Numbered from the stretch's first letter, positions 11,312-25,166 are shown. The stretch: DNA of 64,000 nt from Botryotinia globosa (GCA_014898425.1 RCSZ01000005.1:682001-746000), one strand, 5' to 3'. The notes: generated from the letters alone by a model not told the origin. Made by a program: numbers and translations.

Positions 11312-13345
11312 TCTCAATCATCGCAAACGAGGCAAGGGATCATCAGCTTTCAAATAAATTAAAATTCCATCGGAAACATTAACGTCACGATCTCCACAGG
11401 TGCGCACAGTGAAGCGACAGCTCAACGGTATTGCGGCGTTCCGAAACGCGATCTCGAAATACCATCTTAAGAACAACAGCAGCCCAAATCATGGCTGATT
11501 TAATGATGCACCAATTTGAATTTCAGCTTTCGTCAGTATGTTGTTATCGTAGGAGCCGCCCTATTTCTAAAAACAGCACGCCACGTTGTTTACGCCAACT
11601 CCAGGGCTATTTAAGCTTGCGTTTGAACCAACATCATACTCGGTACCGGCAATCATTCAGCAAACAGTGTGCCTGTTGGAGGATCTTGTCAAATCCTAAT
11701 AACGTGCAGATCCAGCCAGCAACCATCTTGCTCTTGATGAAGTTGAACAACCACGATTCCTTCTTCCTGTACAAGACTTCCGGCGCGCCCTACCAAGCTG
11801 TCGTACCCAAGGGAGCACAAAAATGACGATTCAGCTCACAAAAAGGATGATCTGGCAGCGGAAGAATAGTCACTTTCTTGCATGCATAATCTCCACCCAG
11901 TATGGACTTGACCACAGCACAATATAGAAGTCCCGTCGAACCAAACCACGAGTTAAGTCACAAGATGTGTATTGGCACTAGAAGCTTGTATGATTTGGAC
12001 CAACTGAGAGCTCCTAGGATCTCGGGAGCATAAATGCCTTCGATGCATGAGAACGCATTGCGCTGCAGCCAGCGGCACAATGCAACTTTTCCAGACTTTC
12101 AGTATTTCTTACTCCAGGTTATGGCCAGCACTTGTAATCTCAGCTTTTCACGTTACAGTCAGGCGTCATCTATTGTGTTACCATAACTAATCTTTGCGCA
12201 TTTGCTGTTGAAGTTACTTGTCCATCATAAATAAGTATTGTTTCTCTGCGCTATATTGTCCCAATGGGTTCAATGCTTTACGACATCCTCTTCTTTCCTA
12301 CCATTTGCTTTTACGCCTTACAATTTCCTATCACACATACATGACCACTCACTTGGGAAGTTCCGAACGAAATCAATCCGTTCTATACATAAACGTTCCA
12401 GAATCCAGATTTTCCCACTAGCTGCGATCACACGAACTCTCACACGAACTCCCCTCCCACCGTTATCAACTTATCTATTCGAACCTCGGAAACCGCCCGC
12501 TGCATTAACCTATCAGACTTATCAGCATGACACTACAATACGGATCCCCGTCTAGCCCTACACACTTCTTTTTCACAATAAAAGATGCACAAAGCGGAGG
12601 TTATGTAACAGAAAAGAAGAGATTGGACGGTAGCTACTATGATAATGATGAATCAATTAGCATAGATACGAACTGGATAGCATTGTAAACCTTGAAAGGG
12701 TACACGGAACCGGGAAAGCATATGGGACTTACGGTTTCTCTCTATCAAAGCTCTCCAGCTGTACGAACTCCAAAGTATATGTAGCGTGTACCATGGTCCA
12801 TGATGTATGAGTGCGAGTAGATGATGAACCTTATTATTAATCAAGAAGCAATCATGTCAACTCTCGAGGTGTTTCTTTCTTTTTTTTCTCACCATGTCCC
12901 AAACGTCTTCTCCAATCATCAACGGCAATTCACGTCCGATGGTTAATACATCTTGGTTGGGTATCACTCGCCATCATATCATCTGCTATTTACCCCTGTA
13001 GTGATACGCTACTACATCCTCTCGGGCGACTTCGCTCGGCTTCTCCACAAACTGACACATCTAACTCACCAATCAAAATAACAATCAATCTATGAGTTCG
13101 AATCTCAGATTCTCCTCCACCTTTTTGAAGGAGTCCCAGACTTCCGAATCAACCATGGAATGTATCTCCTATCATATCTTTGAACAACACATCAAGAAGA
13201 TCATCATCACCAGCAGCAAGATCCGTTGTGGTTGCAGCGAGCTTGATTCCAGATTCCAACTTGTTCTCCTGGGGAAATTGTGAATCAATATTCCAATATC
13301 ACTTTCATATTCACCGATGTATCCTCCCAATAAGAATTCTTTGAG
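11312..13345. other. Promoter and leader region of the Zn2Cys6 regulator
   Basis: Two kilobases upstream of the regulator with no supported gene. Frames at 11431-11826 and 12218-12555 have unnatural composition and no splice-linked partners. Several short upstream ATGs (for example 13092) precede the regulator start, so a long leader with upstream ORFs is possible but unproven. Confidence 0.45.
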
Positions 13346-16201
13346 ATGGAGACGATAACAATACCTTCTCCATCGGCATTTCTTTCCTCCCCTGTTCTCA
13401 AGCCAGCACCAGAACCACCTCCACCACCCAAAAAACGAAAGCAATCTACCTCCAAGTCATCCGCTGCTCAATCCTCAAAGAAAGAACATAGTATCAACAA
13501 ACCTAAGCAATCAAAAAGTCGAAATGGTAAGCTTTGGATACCTTCATTTTGATATCTCTTATCTTCGTGATTGATAAGAGCTTTTGTGCCCCGCATTAAG
13601 CTTCACATGCTGATTGAAACTCCTTACGACTTGTTAGGTTGCATAACTTGTAAAGCAAAACGATTAAAATGCGATGAAACAAAACCTTCGTGTCAGCAAT
13701 GTCATAAGAGGGGTGTTTCCTGTGGAGGATATAAGAAAGATTTCAAATGGAGACCATTCGAGGAGGCTACATTTACAAACAAACCACCACCGCAACCAGC
13801 CCCTAAAAAAAGAGGTACTACAATGACTCCAATCTCTATAGACTGGCTCTAATATCTCTAGGTTCAATAGCACTGGACAAAGCGCCAAATAACTCTGCAG
13901 CCGCAAGTCCAGTAGCCTCTGATGGAACGGCTTCTACTCCCGGCGGGGAGGACACGCAGATGCAAGACTCGTTTTTCAATGCCGCAGTGCCTTCTCCGTC
14001 TACTTTTGATGTCTCGACGTCACTTCCGGAGCTTCATTCGGGATTCTCTCCTATGTTTGATATGAGCACGCCTACTTTTAGCCATGATGACTCTCAACGC
14101 TCTCGGATTGAGCCGGATTCGGTCACAAGCAGTCTAAGTAGCATGTTTGAAGACACCGGTCTAGTCACACCAACAAGATCAAATTTCTCTGGTCAGTCGC
14201 CAAGATTAACAGATCCATTACAGTCTGGATCAGATCTGAATACAAGGCATCCATCTGTATCCATCGCTTCGTCAATTCCTATGCCATCATCAATGATGGA
14301 TATGCCAATGCCAAGCCCTAACATGACTCAATTTCATATGACGAATGATTCATCGCTGGAAGATGATATTGAGGAAATCATTCGAGAATCTCCTTTATCT
14401 GATGCTGATATGTGGTTGGCCATGAGTCCCTTTCAACCTCAATCAAGATCTCCCAGTGTATCCCCTAGGAGTTTTAGTCCAATGTATCGACAGCCGGATG
14501 TGCCGGCCGGTAGCCCAGAAATGCTAATGCTTAGATTTGATAAGCAGACATGTGGCATTTTATCTGTCAAAGATGGTCCTACAGAGAATCCATGGAGAAC
14601 ATTAGTTTGGCCTCTTGCACGCGATTCCCCCGCACTGTATCATGCTATCGCATCCATGACCGCCTTTCATACATCCAAAGAGAAGCCCGCTCTTCGCGTC
14701 GACGGTATGGAACATATGCGTCGCAGCATTCGATCTCTCGCGACAGGAATTGAAAAAATGCGCACGGATACTGCACTCGCCACAACACTTGTCCTTGCAT
14801 TTGCTGAGTCTTGGGATCAGCATATCTCAACTGGGATTGAGCATCTCAGAGGTGCAAAAATCTTGGTTAGTCAAGCACTCATAAAACACAATAAAAGGAG
14901 TCTTGTGGGTGATGATCTGGCCAGATTAAAATTTCTTTGCAACACTTGGGTTTACATGGATGTTATTGCTAGGTTGACATCGATTGATGATGAAGATTCT
15001 ACAGATTTTGAGAACATTCTTTCGCCGCTTAATAATCTCTCTGTCAACTGCTTTTCTTCTGCTTCTTCTTCTTCTTCCGCCAACGTCACGCAGATGTCAG
15101 AAATCGACCCACTAATGGGCAGCGCGGCAACACTATTTCCTCTGATCGGTCGCGCTGCAAATCTGTGTCGCAAAGTACAAAAATCGAAATCAAATTCTAT
15201 AGCCATAGTGTCACAAGCCATGGAACTCAAGCAAGAAATCGAGCAATGGCAACCTTCAACTGCATTCGCGACTCCTGAAGATCCAACTTCCGAAATTCAA
15301 CACGCTCTTCAAACTGCCGAAGCCTATCGTTACGCTACTCTTCTTCATTTACATCAAGCCGTGCCTGAAATCCCATCTTTAACATGTGCAGAACTTGCGA
15401 AGAAAGTCCTAGTTTTCCTAGCTACGGTACCACTCAGCAGCCGCCTCGTTATCGTACAAATATATCCACTCCTGGCAGCGGGCTGTGAAGCAAAAGATGC
15501 CGAAGATAGGGCCTGGGTTGACGAAAGATGGGCAAGTATGGGAAGACGAATGTGGATTGGGAATATCGATCGCTGCTGGGAAGTCATGCGAGAAGTGTGG
15601 AGGAGAAGAGACGAAGTGGCTAGGAAAAAAGAACAGGAATTGATGAGGAAGAATGGTGGTAGAATGGGAATGTCTGGGATGCATGGCGGGCCCAGCGATA
15701 ATATGAGAAGGTTCGAGGAAGGAATGGAGAATGGAATTGGGAATGAAGGGATTTCATTTTCGGATCTGTTGAATCTCAACGAAATGGGTATTAGAGGGCA
15801 AAGTAGGAGAGCTTCACCGGTAGGAAGTAGACAGAGGCATAGCATCTCGGGGCCGTCTCAGGGATCATTTGGGGAACTCATGGCCCAAAGACAAGCCGCG
15901 GGTCTTATTACTGAGGATATGGACCAGGAGCTGACAGTTAGAGGAAAATTGCATTGGGTGGGTGTCATGAAGGATTGGGAGTGGGAGAGTAAGTCTAATT
16001 TCTTTCATTTGGTCTATTTAACTTTGTCTTCTTTATGTCCACCATCATTTCCACATTGGGTATATTCTCATCAAACTCCCATCCATATTTCCTCCTAGCC
16101 CCTCCCACTTCCATCTTGTAACAAAAGAAATTGTTATCGATATGATATGTATGATATAACGCTAATGAATGGCATTGAAACAAACAGTCCTACTTGGCTA
16201 A
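13346..16201 (+). CDS. Zn2Cys6 transcription factor with fungal-specific regulatory domain
   Basis: Four exons: 13346-13526, 13638-13814, 13862-15988 and 16188-16201, giving 832 residues. The zinc cluster is split by intron 1, has canonical C-x2-C-x6-C-x6-C-x2-C-x6-C spacing (Cys62, 65, 72, 79, 82, 89), and is followed by GGYKKDFKWRPFEE, which binds DNA in the nucleus. It resembles the group that includes the Neurospora acriflavine-sensitivity regulator ACR-2; that link is from memory. The basic N-terminus (PPPPPKKRKQ) is a likely nuclear signal. Residues from about 190 on form an alpha-helical fungal transcription-factor domain. The last intron (199 bp, donor GTAAGT, branch GCTAATG) leads to a 14-base exon that ends the protein WEILLG, a natural C-terminus; retaining the intron would give an unrelated tail. 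Target genes are unknown. Confidence 0.92.
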
Positions 16202-16648
16202 CCCACAATTCTGCAACCAACTTCTCGTTCCAGCAGCGTCTGATCTTCGGAATCCTTGCTGCCACGCATCGTTTGCTTTGCGTACAGCTCGCTTGTGTCT
16301 TTCCCGTCTTTGCTCCTCTTCCAATGCATTTTGCATAAAGGCTTCATAGGAATCTGGATGCGGGTGGCTGTTTGTTTCTTGGCTTCTAGACGGATGTTGA
16401 TGGGAAGTTGCTTCGTTAAGAAGTGTAGATGTGATGGACCAATTCGTCGCAGAGGAGTTGCGATGACGGGGACAATAACTATCTTGCTCCGAGTCGCATT
16501 GCTGGTATTGTCGCTGAGATTGGGGCGTTCGAGAGAAAGATTGATGACGCTTGTTGCTACTTGATGAAGTACTCTGTTCTCTTTCTCGCCATGATAACGA
16601 GGATGAAGCCGAGGACGAGGCAATCTTTCTTTTGATGTTGGAAATCAT
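16190..16648 (-). CDS. Small hypothetical protein, charged C-terminal half
   Basis: A single-exon frame of 152 residues starting at an ATG in CACA context. The N-terminal half is serine rich (MISNIKRKIASSSAS). The C-terminal half is charged and helical (YEAFMQNALEEEQRRERHKR), which looks like real protein. It matches no family I can name. Its stop overlaps the last exon of the Zn2Cys6 gene on the other strand by 12 bp (16190-16201), a tail-to-tail arrangement that could give antisense transcripts. It may have a long leader in the pyrimidine-rich DNA above 16648. It could still be a chance ORF. Confidence 0.5.
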   Translation of the reverse strand: MISNIKRKIASSSASSSLSWREREQSTSSSSNKRHQSFSRTPQSQRQYQQCDSEQDSYCPRHRNSSATNWSITSTLLNEATSHQHPSRSQETNSHPHPDSYEAFMQNALEEEQRRERHKRAVRKANDAWQQGFRRSDAAGTRSWLQNCGLAK

Positions 16649-19591
16649 TGTGTATGAATGAATGGGTGGGATTGATGAGTGAGGTTAAGTAGCTGATTTT
16701 GGTTCGGGATACTTCTAGGCCCTGTGTCTGCAAAGGGATGTTTTGTACTCGGGTCCCGTGTGGCTTGACGTGTGAATCGCAATGTGATCGATGATGGGGT
16801 GTGAAAATGTATCCTTTAGCGAGGCGTCCGGGTGGCTTTTTGGGAGTAGAGGAAATAAATGGCGTTTTAGTTGTTGCCGTTGGAAGCCGTGACTTTTTCA
16901 ATTGGTTTTCTCCTAAATGGATATTGAGATTGGATTTATATGGGTTGCTTTGGACCGATGAAAATGAAGTTCGAGATGAGATATCAGTTGAACTTGATAT
17001 TTACATATATAGAAAGAAATATCAACCAAGCAAGATATGAAATTCGATGACTATCCTGCTACTTGAGCATGCGAACACGTAATGGCTTGGATTGCGTGTA
17101 ACAAAGAACCTTGCTTGATGGGGTAGAGAATGGGACAGAGCAATGTGAACAATATGATGTATGTAGGTGCTGCAAAAAAACAGAACCTGAAACGAAGTCT
17201 CGAATCACGAAACAAAGATGGAGACGGAGGTGATAGATAGGCTTGATTTAATCGAATGAGATTTTCGTGTTGGGATGATTGATGTTTTTTCTGGAATTTC
17301 TGTGCAACAGAAATAACAATGATCGTGAGCGTAATGCGTGACGCAGAATCAGTGTGCTGTTTGACCGTCGAGAGGAATTGGAATTGTGGGAATGCGATGC
17401 AATATGCGAGGGAGAAAACGTGATGGGATTTTAAATTTGGAATCAAGGGGGAGAGGGAAGGAAAGTAATGTGGGATGAGGTGAGGTGAGACTGGGTGAAG
17501 TCACACTGATATGTATACCTAGTGACCGGTTGGAGGAAAGATAGAAAGGAAGAAAGAAAGGATTTAGGAGGTGTGCTGATGAAATTTCGGGGATCTGAGT
17601 GGGACAGAGATAGATGGATGGATTGCGATCGATCTGATCGGTCGATGCAAAGCAAAAATGAGATGGATGCGGATTTTGTGATTATATAGAGTGGTCGACG
17701 GAGTCGTGTAACTTGTTTTCGCTTCTTTTCTCTATGTACTATGTGTGGATATAGTGTTATAGGTAGCTAGACTCTCGAGAGTGTCAGATGTCTCGATCAA
17801 GAAGGAGGGGGTCTGAATGTCGTGGAGTTTCTGGATCGAAGACGGATGGGTGAGGTGGTGAGTGATGGTGCGTCGGGTGGATGGACGGATTCGGGGATTT
17901 TCTCGGGATGCGGGATTCCGCGTTGATGGTGGTGGTTTGGATGGGTGGGGGTAGATGGATAGATGATGGATGACTCGAATGATCGTGTGGAGCGTGGGTG
18001 ATTGGTGAGCTTGGTGATATTTGAGAAGTATTCAAATCTCAATTTTCGAGTGCCACGGTGTTGGATATGGTGGATGGAGATCGAAGATCCGAGATGTGAT
18101 AGATGACTAGGTAGGTAGGTAGGTGTCTGGATGAAACGGGGGATTGGGCTGTGGTAGTAAGGTGTAAGGTTCAGATTGCACGTATGTGTATGTGAAGCTA
18201 GCATGCGGAGATGGAGTCGGAGAATACGAAGGGGGATGGAGATGTAGGACGGAGAGATGAGACTATTTATGTACGATCGAAGTGAACGGGTGTATGTATA
18301 TATTCCATATACTAGGTTTTACGTGGAGAATATAGATGGGAGAGAGCGGGTAATTTTAGAGTGGAGTATCAGACGGTGCTAGTCAGAAAATATGCGAATG
18401 TTTCTGATATAGATTTTGATTACTCGTCTTACCCTTGGATGTTTGCATACACGATTTCCACAGTTTTGTTGAACTTTATAATCGAATCACTACACCCATC
18501 GTTCCCAGTGTCTACTCTCTTGGCTCTTACAATCTATGATGTTATATTACATCGGCAAACGCTCTCTCACAAGTAATTACCCCCCTCTTCTTGCCAGTCT
18601 GCTGAATAAATGAGCATACAATCCCAAACGATCACCCCAGATCCGACGCATAATTTGCGCACGCAGTCTCTGATCTGCCAAACCCTTCTCGGGTTTCCTA
18701 TAAACGTCCGGAAGCTAACTCGATTGAGTATCCCGAAACCTGGGGGATGACGATCTGGGATCTAGGGAGAGAAAACGAGATGTGCCGTAATTCACCCGGT
18801 CGTGATTATCCGGGGTATACCATATAATCGGAAAAGTGGAACTCGTGGTGAAGGCAAAGAGAATGAGATTTTGAAATGGATAGTGGGGATTCTCTTGGAG
18901 GGGTGATAAGATAAGGATAAGAAAGAATATTCTTCGAGTCAAGTAAATTGGAGAGATTCATGTCATGACTGACTAAAGAGAAACGATCGGTGATGCCGAC
19001 AAGTTGGAGACGAAATGGTAGAACTGGAATGTCTAATCTCAACTGGCACAATCTCCGGTGTAACAAACTTGGGATATCGTTTTTGCACTCTGATGTACAA
19101 GTCCATGGTTTATCTATCATGTTGTATCCTCATGTCGTGTTGGCTGAGCTGTCGTTTCGAAGTACCAAGAAACCTACCTGTAGATTAAAGCAGTGAGTCC
19201 GGAGCCTTGCTCAAGTTGAAATCTTGGTTTCAACTCACACCTATGGGTTCACATAGATGTTCTTATGAGCAACAATATGAGCAGTAAATCAGCTAAACAT
19301 AGAAAGGAAAAAATGCTTGGAATGTACATTGGCTTCTCGATGATTGTCATTTTATGGAACTGAATAGATCTAGTATGTTGACATATCCGAATCAGAGGAT
19401 CAAAAATGGTAGCTTTGGATAACGGATCAATCACTTTTTTTGATTGGTGCGCAAGAGTGTTCTGTATATTGATAGCCGTCAGTTGTCAAGTGAGTGAACA
19501 TGGCATATATTTAGATATAAACTCCACGATAGATATGTTGCGGGCGTTGACTGTTTCCTATTATAGCCTATCAAATATGTGAAGTATAAGC
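16649..19591. other. Long noncoding stretch before the retroelement
   Basis: About 2.9 kb without a supported gene. On the minus strand there are His/Pro/Ser/Thr-rich frames (17443-17655, 17784-18204) generated by GGAT- and GGTA-type simple repeats (for example GTAGGTAGGTAGGT near 18110). They lack protein-like character. Part may be promoter or leader of the minus-strand ORF ending at 16190. Confidence 0.5.
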
Positions 19592-19596
19592 ATACC
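19592..19596 (+). repeat. Target-site duplication, left copy (ATACC)
   Basis: The five bases ATACC precede the left LTR and are repeated at 25337-25341 directly after the right LTR, as expected for integrase-mediated insertion of an LTR retrotransposon. Confidence 0.85.
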
Positions 19597-19766
19597 TATC
19601 GGGACATCGATCATGTGATCAAAGAGGGCACTGTATTAACTAGCGTTGCGCTAGCGCTTCTCTATATATTTAGTACCTAGCTTTTTATAGTTAATAATAA
19701 TTAAGAATGAATATAATTATATAGAACTAAATATTTATATTTATATTAATCAAGTTGATATTAATA
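19597..19766 (+). repeat. Left LTR (170 bp)
   Basis: Begins TATCGGGACATC and ends TTAATA, aligning base for base in length with 25167-25336. Its outer (5') half is little mutated, while its inner half has lost nearly every C and many G. The primer-binding region directly after it is too mutated to name a tRNA. Confidence 0.9.
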
Positions 19767-22419
19767 TTAATTAATAATATTATAAATTAGAGCCTTGGAT
19801 TTTATTAAAAGTATTAGGTGTTTTTATATAGTATTTAGAATTGATAGAAATTCTAAAGAGATTATAAAGAAAATATTATTATATTAGATATAGTGTGCTA
19901 TCTTTTTTTGTAATACTAAAGAGTATACTCTGAATAATTATATTGGAAAGATATATTCAAGAAATTCGGTTTTATCAAATGTAACAAATCGATTTTGTAT
20001 TTATTATATATTTATTTTTATATTATATATTATATTAGGTAAAACAAAGACTTTTATTACTTTTTATATTTATAAAAGATTCTTTTATATATATAAATAT
20101 ATATACATTTATAATAACTTTCGAAATACTTCTATCTATATATATGATTATATTGAAAAGCAATATTACTCTAATTAAAAATGTTATTAATAAGAATATA
20201 TATATGGAGGAGGAAAAGAAAGAATATAAGAAATAGCTTAACTTATTAAAAGCAATATCAGATAATAAAAGAGTTATTATTATTAATAATAAAAAGCTTA
20301 TCAAATATATCAAATTCAAATATAAATAATATAATTATAAAATATTAATAATAATGATTTAATAGAAATCTTTTATTATAATTTTAGAATATTTATAATT
20401 ATATAATTTATGAAAATCTATTAGATTTATATATAAAAGCTATATATAATATTATATATTCAAAGAATATATCTATCAAAAACAAATGTTGAAATATCTA
20501 TAGCTTTATTCAAACAATCTTATAAAATTATTATTGATAAATAAACAAAAGTATAAGTTCAAGAAGTTTTAAAAAATATTAATATCAAAAAATCTAAATT
20601 CAAGTTTGGAATTATTTGTAAATTTATTAAAAACAATTTCAAATATATAAATAAAAATGATAAAAGTGAGTATAATAAAAGCGAAGATATGAGAGATTCT
20701 AATGATAGGGATAACAATAATAATAAAAGCAATAAAAATTGTAAATTCTAAAAAAATAAAATATTAATACTATATTTTAATATACAATTTCTTATTAATT
20801 TATCGAAATTCTATATCAATAATAAGAAATATAATAAGAATAATAATAATTTCGATTTCAAACTTTTAATATTTTATAAAATCTTATAATGTATAAAAAT
20901 ATCTATAGATATATATTATAAAACGTTTTTGATTATATTCAAAAAGAGTATATTTTAATTCTTTTATATTAATTATAGCTTATTATTATTGATATTTAAA
21001 AAGCTTTGTATTTATATATAAAACAATTTCGAAGGAGATGAATATTAATAAAATATATTATTGAAATAAAATAGTATTATTTTGAAATCAATTAGAAAAG
21101 AGTATAAAAATAAACTATTCAATAAATATCTTATAATTATAATCAAGCAATTATATATATTATAATATTAATTTGATTTTGTTATATAATAAATATTTTA
21201 TTTTTATAATAAACTTATATTTATTTATAAAGATATAGAGGCATATAATTTAGTTTGTTTTGATTTTAAAAAAGAGATATTTGGTTTAATTAATTAATTA
21301 TAATAATCTATTAGTATATAGAAAAGATTATACAAGAATGAAGGGGATATAATACTATTTATTAACAGGAAATTCTGTAGTAATAATAATTATAGTAATA
21401 GCCAGAGTAATTCTAAGAATTCTAGAAATAATAATAATTTCAAAAACAATTTGTATAATAAATAATAATATTCAGATTTATCTAATTAATATAATTATTG
21501 TTAAATATATAAAAAAAAAAGATATTAATTAATGAAATATTTTAAAGAAGAATAAGATAAGAATAGATGTAAATATAGAAAAAAGATTAAAAATAATAAT
21601 AATAATATATTTAATAAATACTATAATTAGTAAATAATTAAATATGAGGGAAAGGTTATCGATATAGAGTTTAATTTAGAGATTGAAATAAATCTATTTT
21701 TTGTGAATCTTAATATTAAAGATGATACAAATAAAACATTTTTTGTGAATTCCAAGTCTATTAATAGTTAGGAAATATTTAATCAATTATTATTCAATAC
21801 AATATTGTATATAATAACTAAAAACTCTATTGAAATTATTTTATTTATAGAAAATATAATAAATATCTTTTATATAAGTTATATAAGTAAAGAATTCTTT
21901 GGTATATATATTGATATAGTATATATAAAGAAATCTATAATTAGAATTAAATAATATTATATATAAAAACGGATTTACTTAATTAAATATAATCTATTAA
22001 TAGTAGGGGCTGTAAATATATATTTCAAAAAGAGAATTACAATATTAATAGAATCATTTCAAATTGTTGTATTATTTGAAGATATCGATTTCTATATTAT
22101 GGATATTAATATTTTATTTCTATTAAGTTTTGAAGATATAAATCGTTTTAAAGCATTTTACAATAATATTATTAATTAATTTATTATCCCAAAAAATAAA
22201 TATTTTGTTATTAGAAAATATAAGCATATATTTTTAATGTGGAAAGTGAATATGAATTAATTTATTCAAAAATCGATTTATTAGAACAATTGCTATTTAA
22301 TAATTATAAAACTATAATATCTACATTAACAATTCAATTATTTATTAGTACAATATTTTTATAATATATTACAATAAACAAACTATAATAAAAGTAATGA
22401 TATTATTAAGTATTTTATT

Positions 22420-22760
22420 AAGTATTATAAGTATTATCAAATATATAGCAAATCATCAGGATGTTTCAGATTTATTTTACTAGAAAATATTAAATTTAAT
22501 TATATTATTTATATTGATATTATATATATTATAGGTAATCCAATTCTATATATTGTTGATAAAGTAATACATTATCAAGCAGCTCGATTTTTTGAAAATA
22601 TTTCTATTAAATATATATTCAATAATCTTAAAAAATACTAAATTAATATATATATTGAATTATTAGATTATATTATTTATAATATTGGAAAGAATTTTGT
22701 GAGTAAAAAGTTTATTCAAAATATAAAATCTATATCAATTATTATTAAGAGTATATCTAT
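22420..22760 (+). pseudogene. Copia integrase core relic
   Basis: Conceptual translation across stops gives segments such as YIDIIYIIGNPILYIVD and IGKNFVSKKF, which align by eye to the Copia integrase catalytic core (first Asp in the DIMYIDGNPILHIVD-like block, second in the DAGKNF-like block). The second aspartate has been changed to isoleucine in this copy. Many A/T-generated stops; non-functional. Confidence 0.65.
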
Positions 22761-23877
22761 TAAAGTATATAATTCTATAGATATTATCGAAAGATATTAT
22801 TATTTATTATATTATATATATAAAATTTTAATAAAAAAATTTGAAAACAATAATCTAATTAAAATAATAATTCTTTAAATAATAATGAAAACTATAAACA
22901 ATATAATAAAACCAAATAAACTTATTCCTATATTACTAGTTTATAGAATATATCTTAAATTAAATAATATTAATCTATTAATTATAATAATTATTCAATA
23001 TACAAAAGCTATAAAGAAAGTTATAATAAAAGTATATTATATTTGAATTAAAAGATAGATTATAAAGGTATTGAAATTAAGGAATAGATTGTCTATAATA
23101 TCTATTTTTATACTATTATTAAATTTAGAAGTTTTAGTATAAAAAGAAAGAAAAGATGGTAATATATCAGACAAATGGATTAAATCATATACTCTGATTG
23201 GAATAAATAGAAAGATATATAAGATAAAACTTTTCAATAAATTAATTAAATTCCAATCTATATTTATATAATCTTTTTATATAGAACCTAAAGGAATAGA
23301 ATTGAAAAATAATTATATGAATAACAACAATAGTGATATTATAATTATTAATATATTGTATATAGAGATATTATAATTCTAAATATTATTATTAATAGTA
23401 TAATTAGATATACAATTATATTATTATATGAAAAGTAATTTAATGAGAATAATTAATATAATAAATATTAATAAAGAATATATTGTAAAACTATTATAAT
23501 TGATTATATTTTTATAAAATAATATATCTATGAGATATATAAAATTGTGATGTAAGGAAATTGATGGATTAATAAAGAGTGGAATCTTCAAAATTATTTC
23601 AAAAAATAATATTCCGTTTAGAATAAGATTTTTCAAATTATATTTTATTAATAAAATAAAAGAAAAGGGTATTAATAGAATATATATGAAATTATAATTA
23701 ATGATTTAGATATATCAAAATAAAAATAAAACTATTGTTTTAATATAATTATTTATTATTCAATATATTAGTTAGTATATTATTTTTGTATTTGCTATTA
23801 TTCTATAAATATTAAATAAATATATTCAAATCTATTTATAGAATATTATATAAGTATATACTTAATTAATTATAATT

Positions 23878-24378
23878 TTGAATAAATCTATTTATATGAA
23901 AGTATTGAAAAAGATTGGATTTAAAAACAAATATATTTTATATATTATAAAACCCTTATATAGTATTTCTGAAATAGAAAATCATTGGTTTAGAATTTAT
24001 TATAATTACTATAGGGATAAGCTGAATATAACGCAATCTATATATAACCCTTGTTTACTTTATTTAATTAATAATATCGATATTGTAAAGCTTCAAATCG
24101 ATAATATTTTTATAATTACAAATAAAAGATTTGTATATTTAAAATAAAAGTAATTGGATAAGGTTAATTTTATAATTAAAAATAAAAAGCAATTCATAAA
24201 AAACTATTCACTTAGATTTAATAATTATTTGATTACTTTCAAAAATGATAGAATCTATTTCAATCAAAAAAAACAATGTAATAATATTAGAATAATTATG
24301 GTTAGGAATATCGATATATACAAAACAAGAGGAAAAGTTTGGAAAAATATTATTTCGAAAAATCAATATATTGTTTAA
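23878..24378 (+). pseudogene. Copia reverse transcriptase relic
   Basis: Two adjacent open stretches (23878-24147 and 24154-24378) retain Copia reverse-transcriptase features: YMKVLKKIGFKN, then IIKPLYSISEIENHW (the LYGxxEAxxHW block), YDPCLL degraded to YNPCLL, and LQIDNIFII in place of the catalytic MQTDDT block, where one aspartate is now asparagine. A stop separates the halves. Inactive. Confidence 0.75.
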
Positions 24379-24814
24379 TATATAAAGAAAGTATATATTG
24401 TAACTATATATTAATTAAAGGTATTTTACTATCTTTCTATTATTGTTTAAGTAATAGATCTAAAGAAAGAAAATATAAATAAGCTCAATAAAATTATTAA
24501 ATAATAAATGAACAATCTGAAAAAAGGATTTACATTTATACCTCTAAATATGGATTCTATCAAATTAGTTATTTTTATTAATATATCATTTGCTAATAAT
24601 ACTAATTTATTATTACAAATTGATTATATAATCTACTTAATAAATAAATATAATAATACTAATATTATATATTAGATATTAATTAAATACAAAAGAATCA
24701 CTAAAAGTATATTAACTTCTAAACTATATATATTAGTTTTAGACTTCAATATTAAAGCTGCTATTAAAGACACCATCAACGTTATTCTCAAATTTAAAAA
24801 ACTAATATCACTTA

Positions 24815-25030
24815 TATTCTATATAGATTCAAAGTCATTATATAACCTATTAATTAAATTCAATACGAGCATGGAAAAACAGCTTTTAATCAATATTATG
24901 ATTTTAAGATAATACTATGAGAATAGAGAGATTATAGAAATTAAATGAATTAATGAGAAATCAAACCCTATGAATGCTATAATTGAAAACAGTATATATC
25001 AAGTATTAAAAAACTTAATTAATATTAATA
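24815..25030 (+). pseudogene. Copia RNase H relic
   Basis: Translation shows YIDSKSLYNLL, then MEKQLLINIMILR, then EIKxINEKSNPMNA. These match the fungal Copia RNase H blocks DSKSLYDxL, EKRLMIDI and the conserved SNPADAMTK, several with C-to-T or G-to-A substitutions and stops. It lies just upstream of the right LTR, as expected. Confidence 0.7.
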
Positions 25031-25166
25031 AAATAGTTATTAAAATTATATATTAAATAGAAAAAGAATAATAATATAAAAGCTAAATAAAACTAAAAGA
25101 ATATTATATCTAAAATAGATTATGGATTAAAATATATAATCGCATTCATTTTTAGAGAGTTGCCAG

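Noticed and set aside
11431..11826. 131-codon plus-strand frame
   Set aside because: Arg/Ser/Cys-rich composition typical of chance translation; no family resemblance.
16557..18204. Several His/Pro/Ser/Thr-rich minus-strand frames
   Set aside because: Produced by GGAT and GGTA simple repeats on the opposite strand; no protein-like features.
20035..23636. Ile/Asn/Tyr-rich frames on the minus strand within 20-23.6 kb
   Set aside because: They are by-products of extreme AT content inside the RIP-mutated retroelement; the real relics are on the plus strand.
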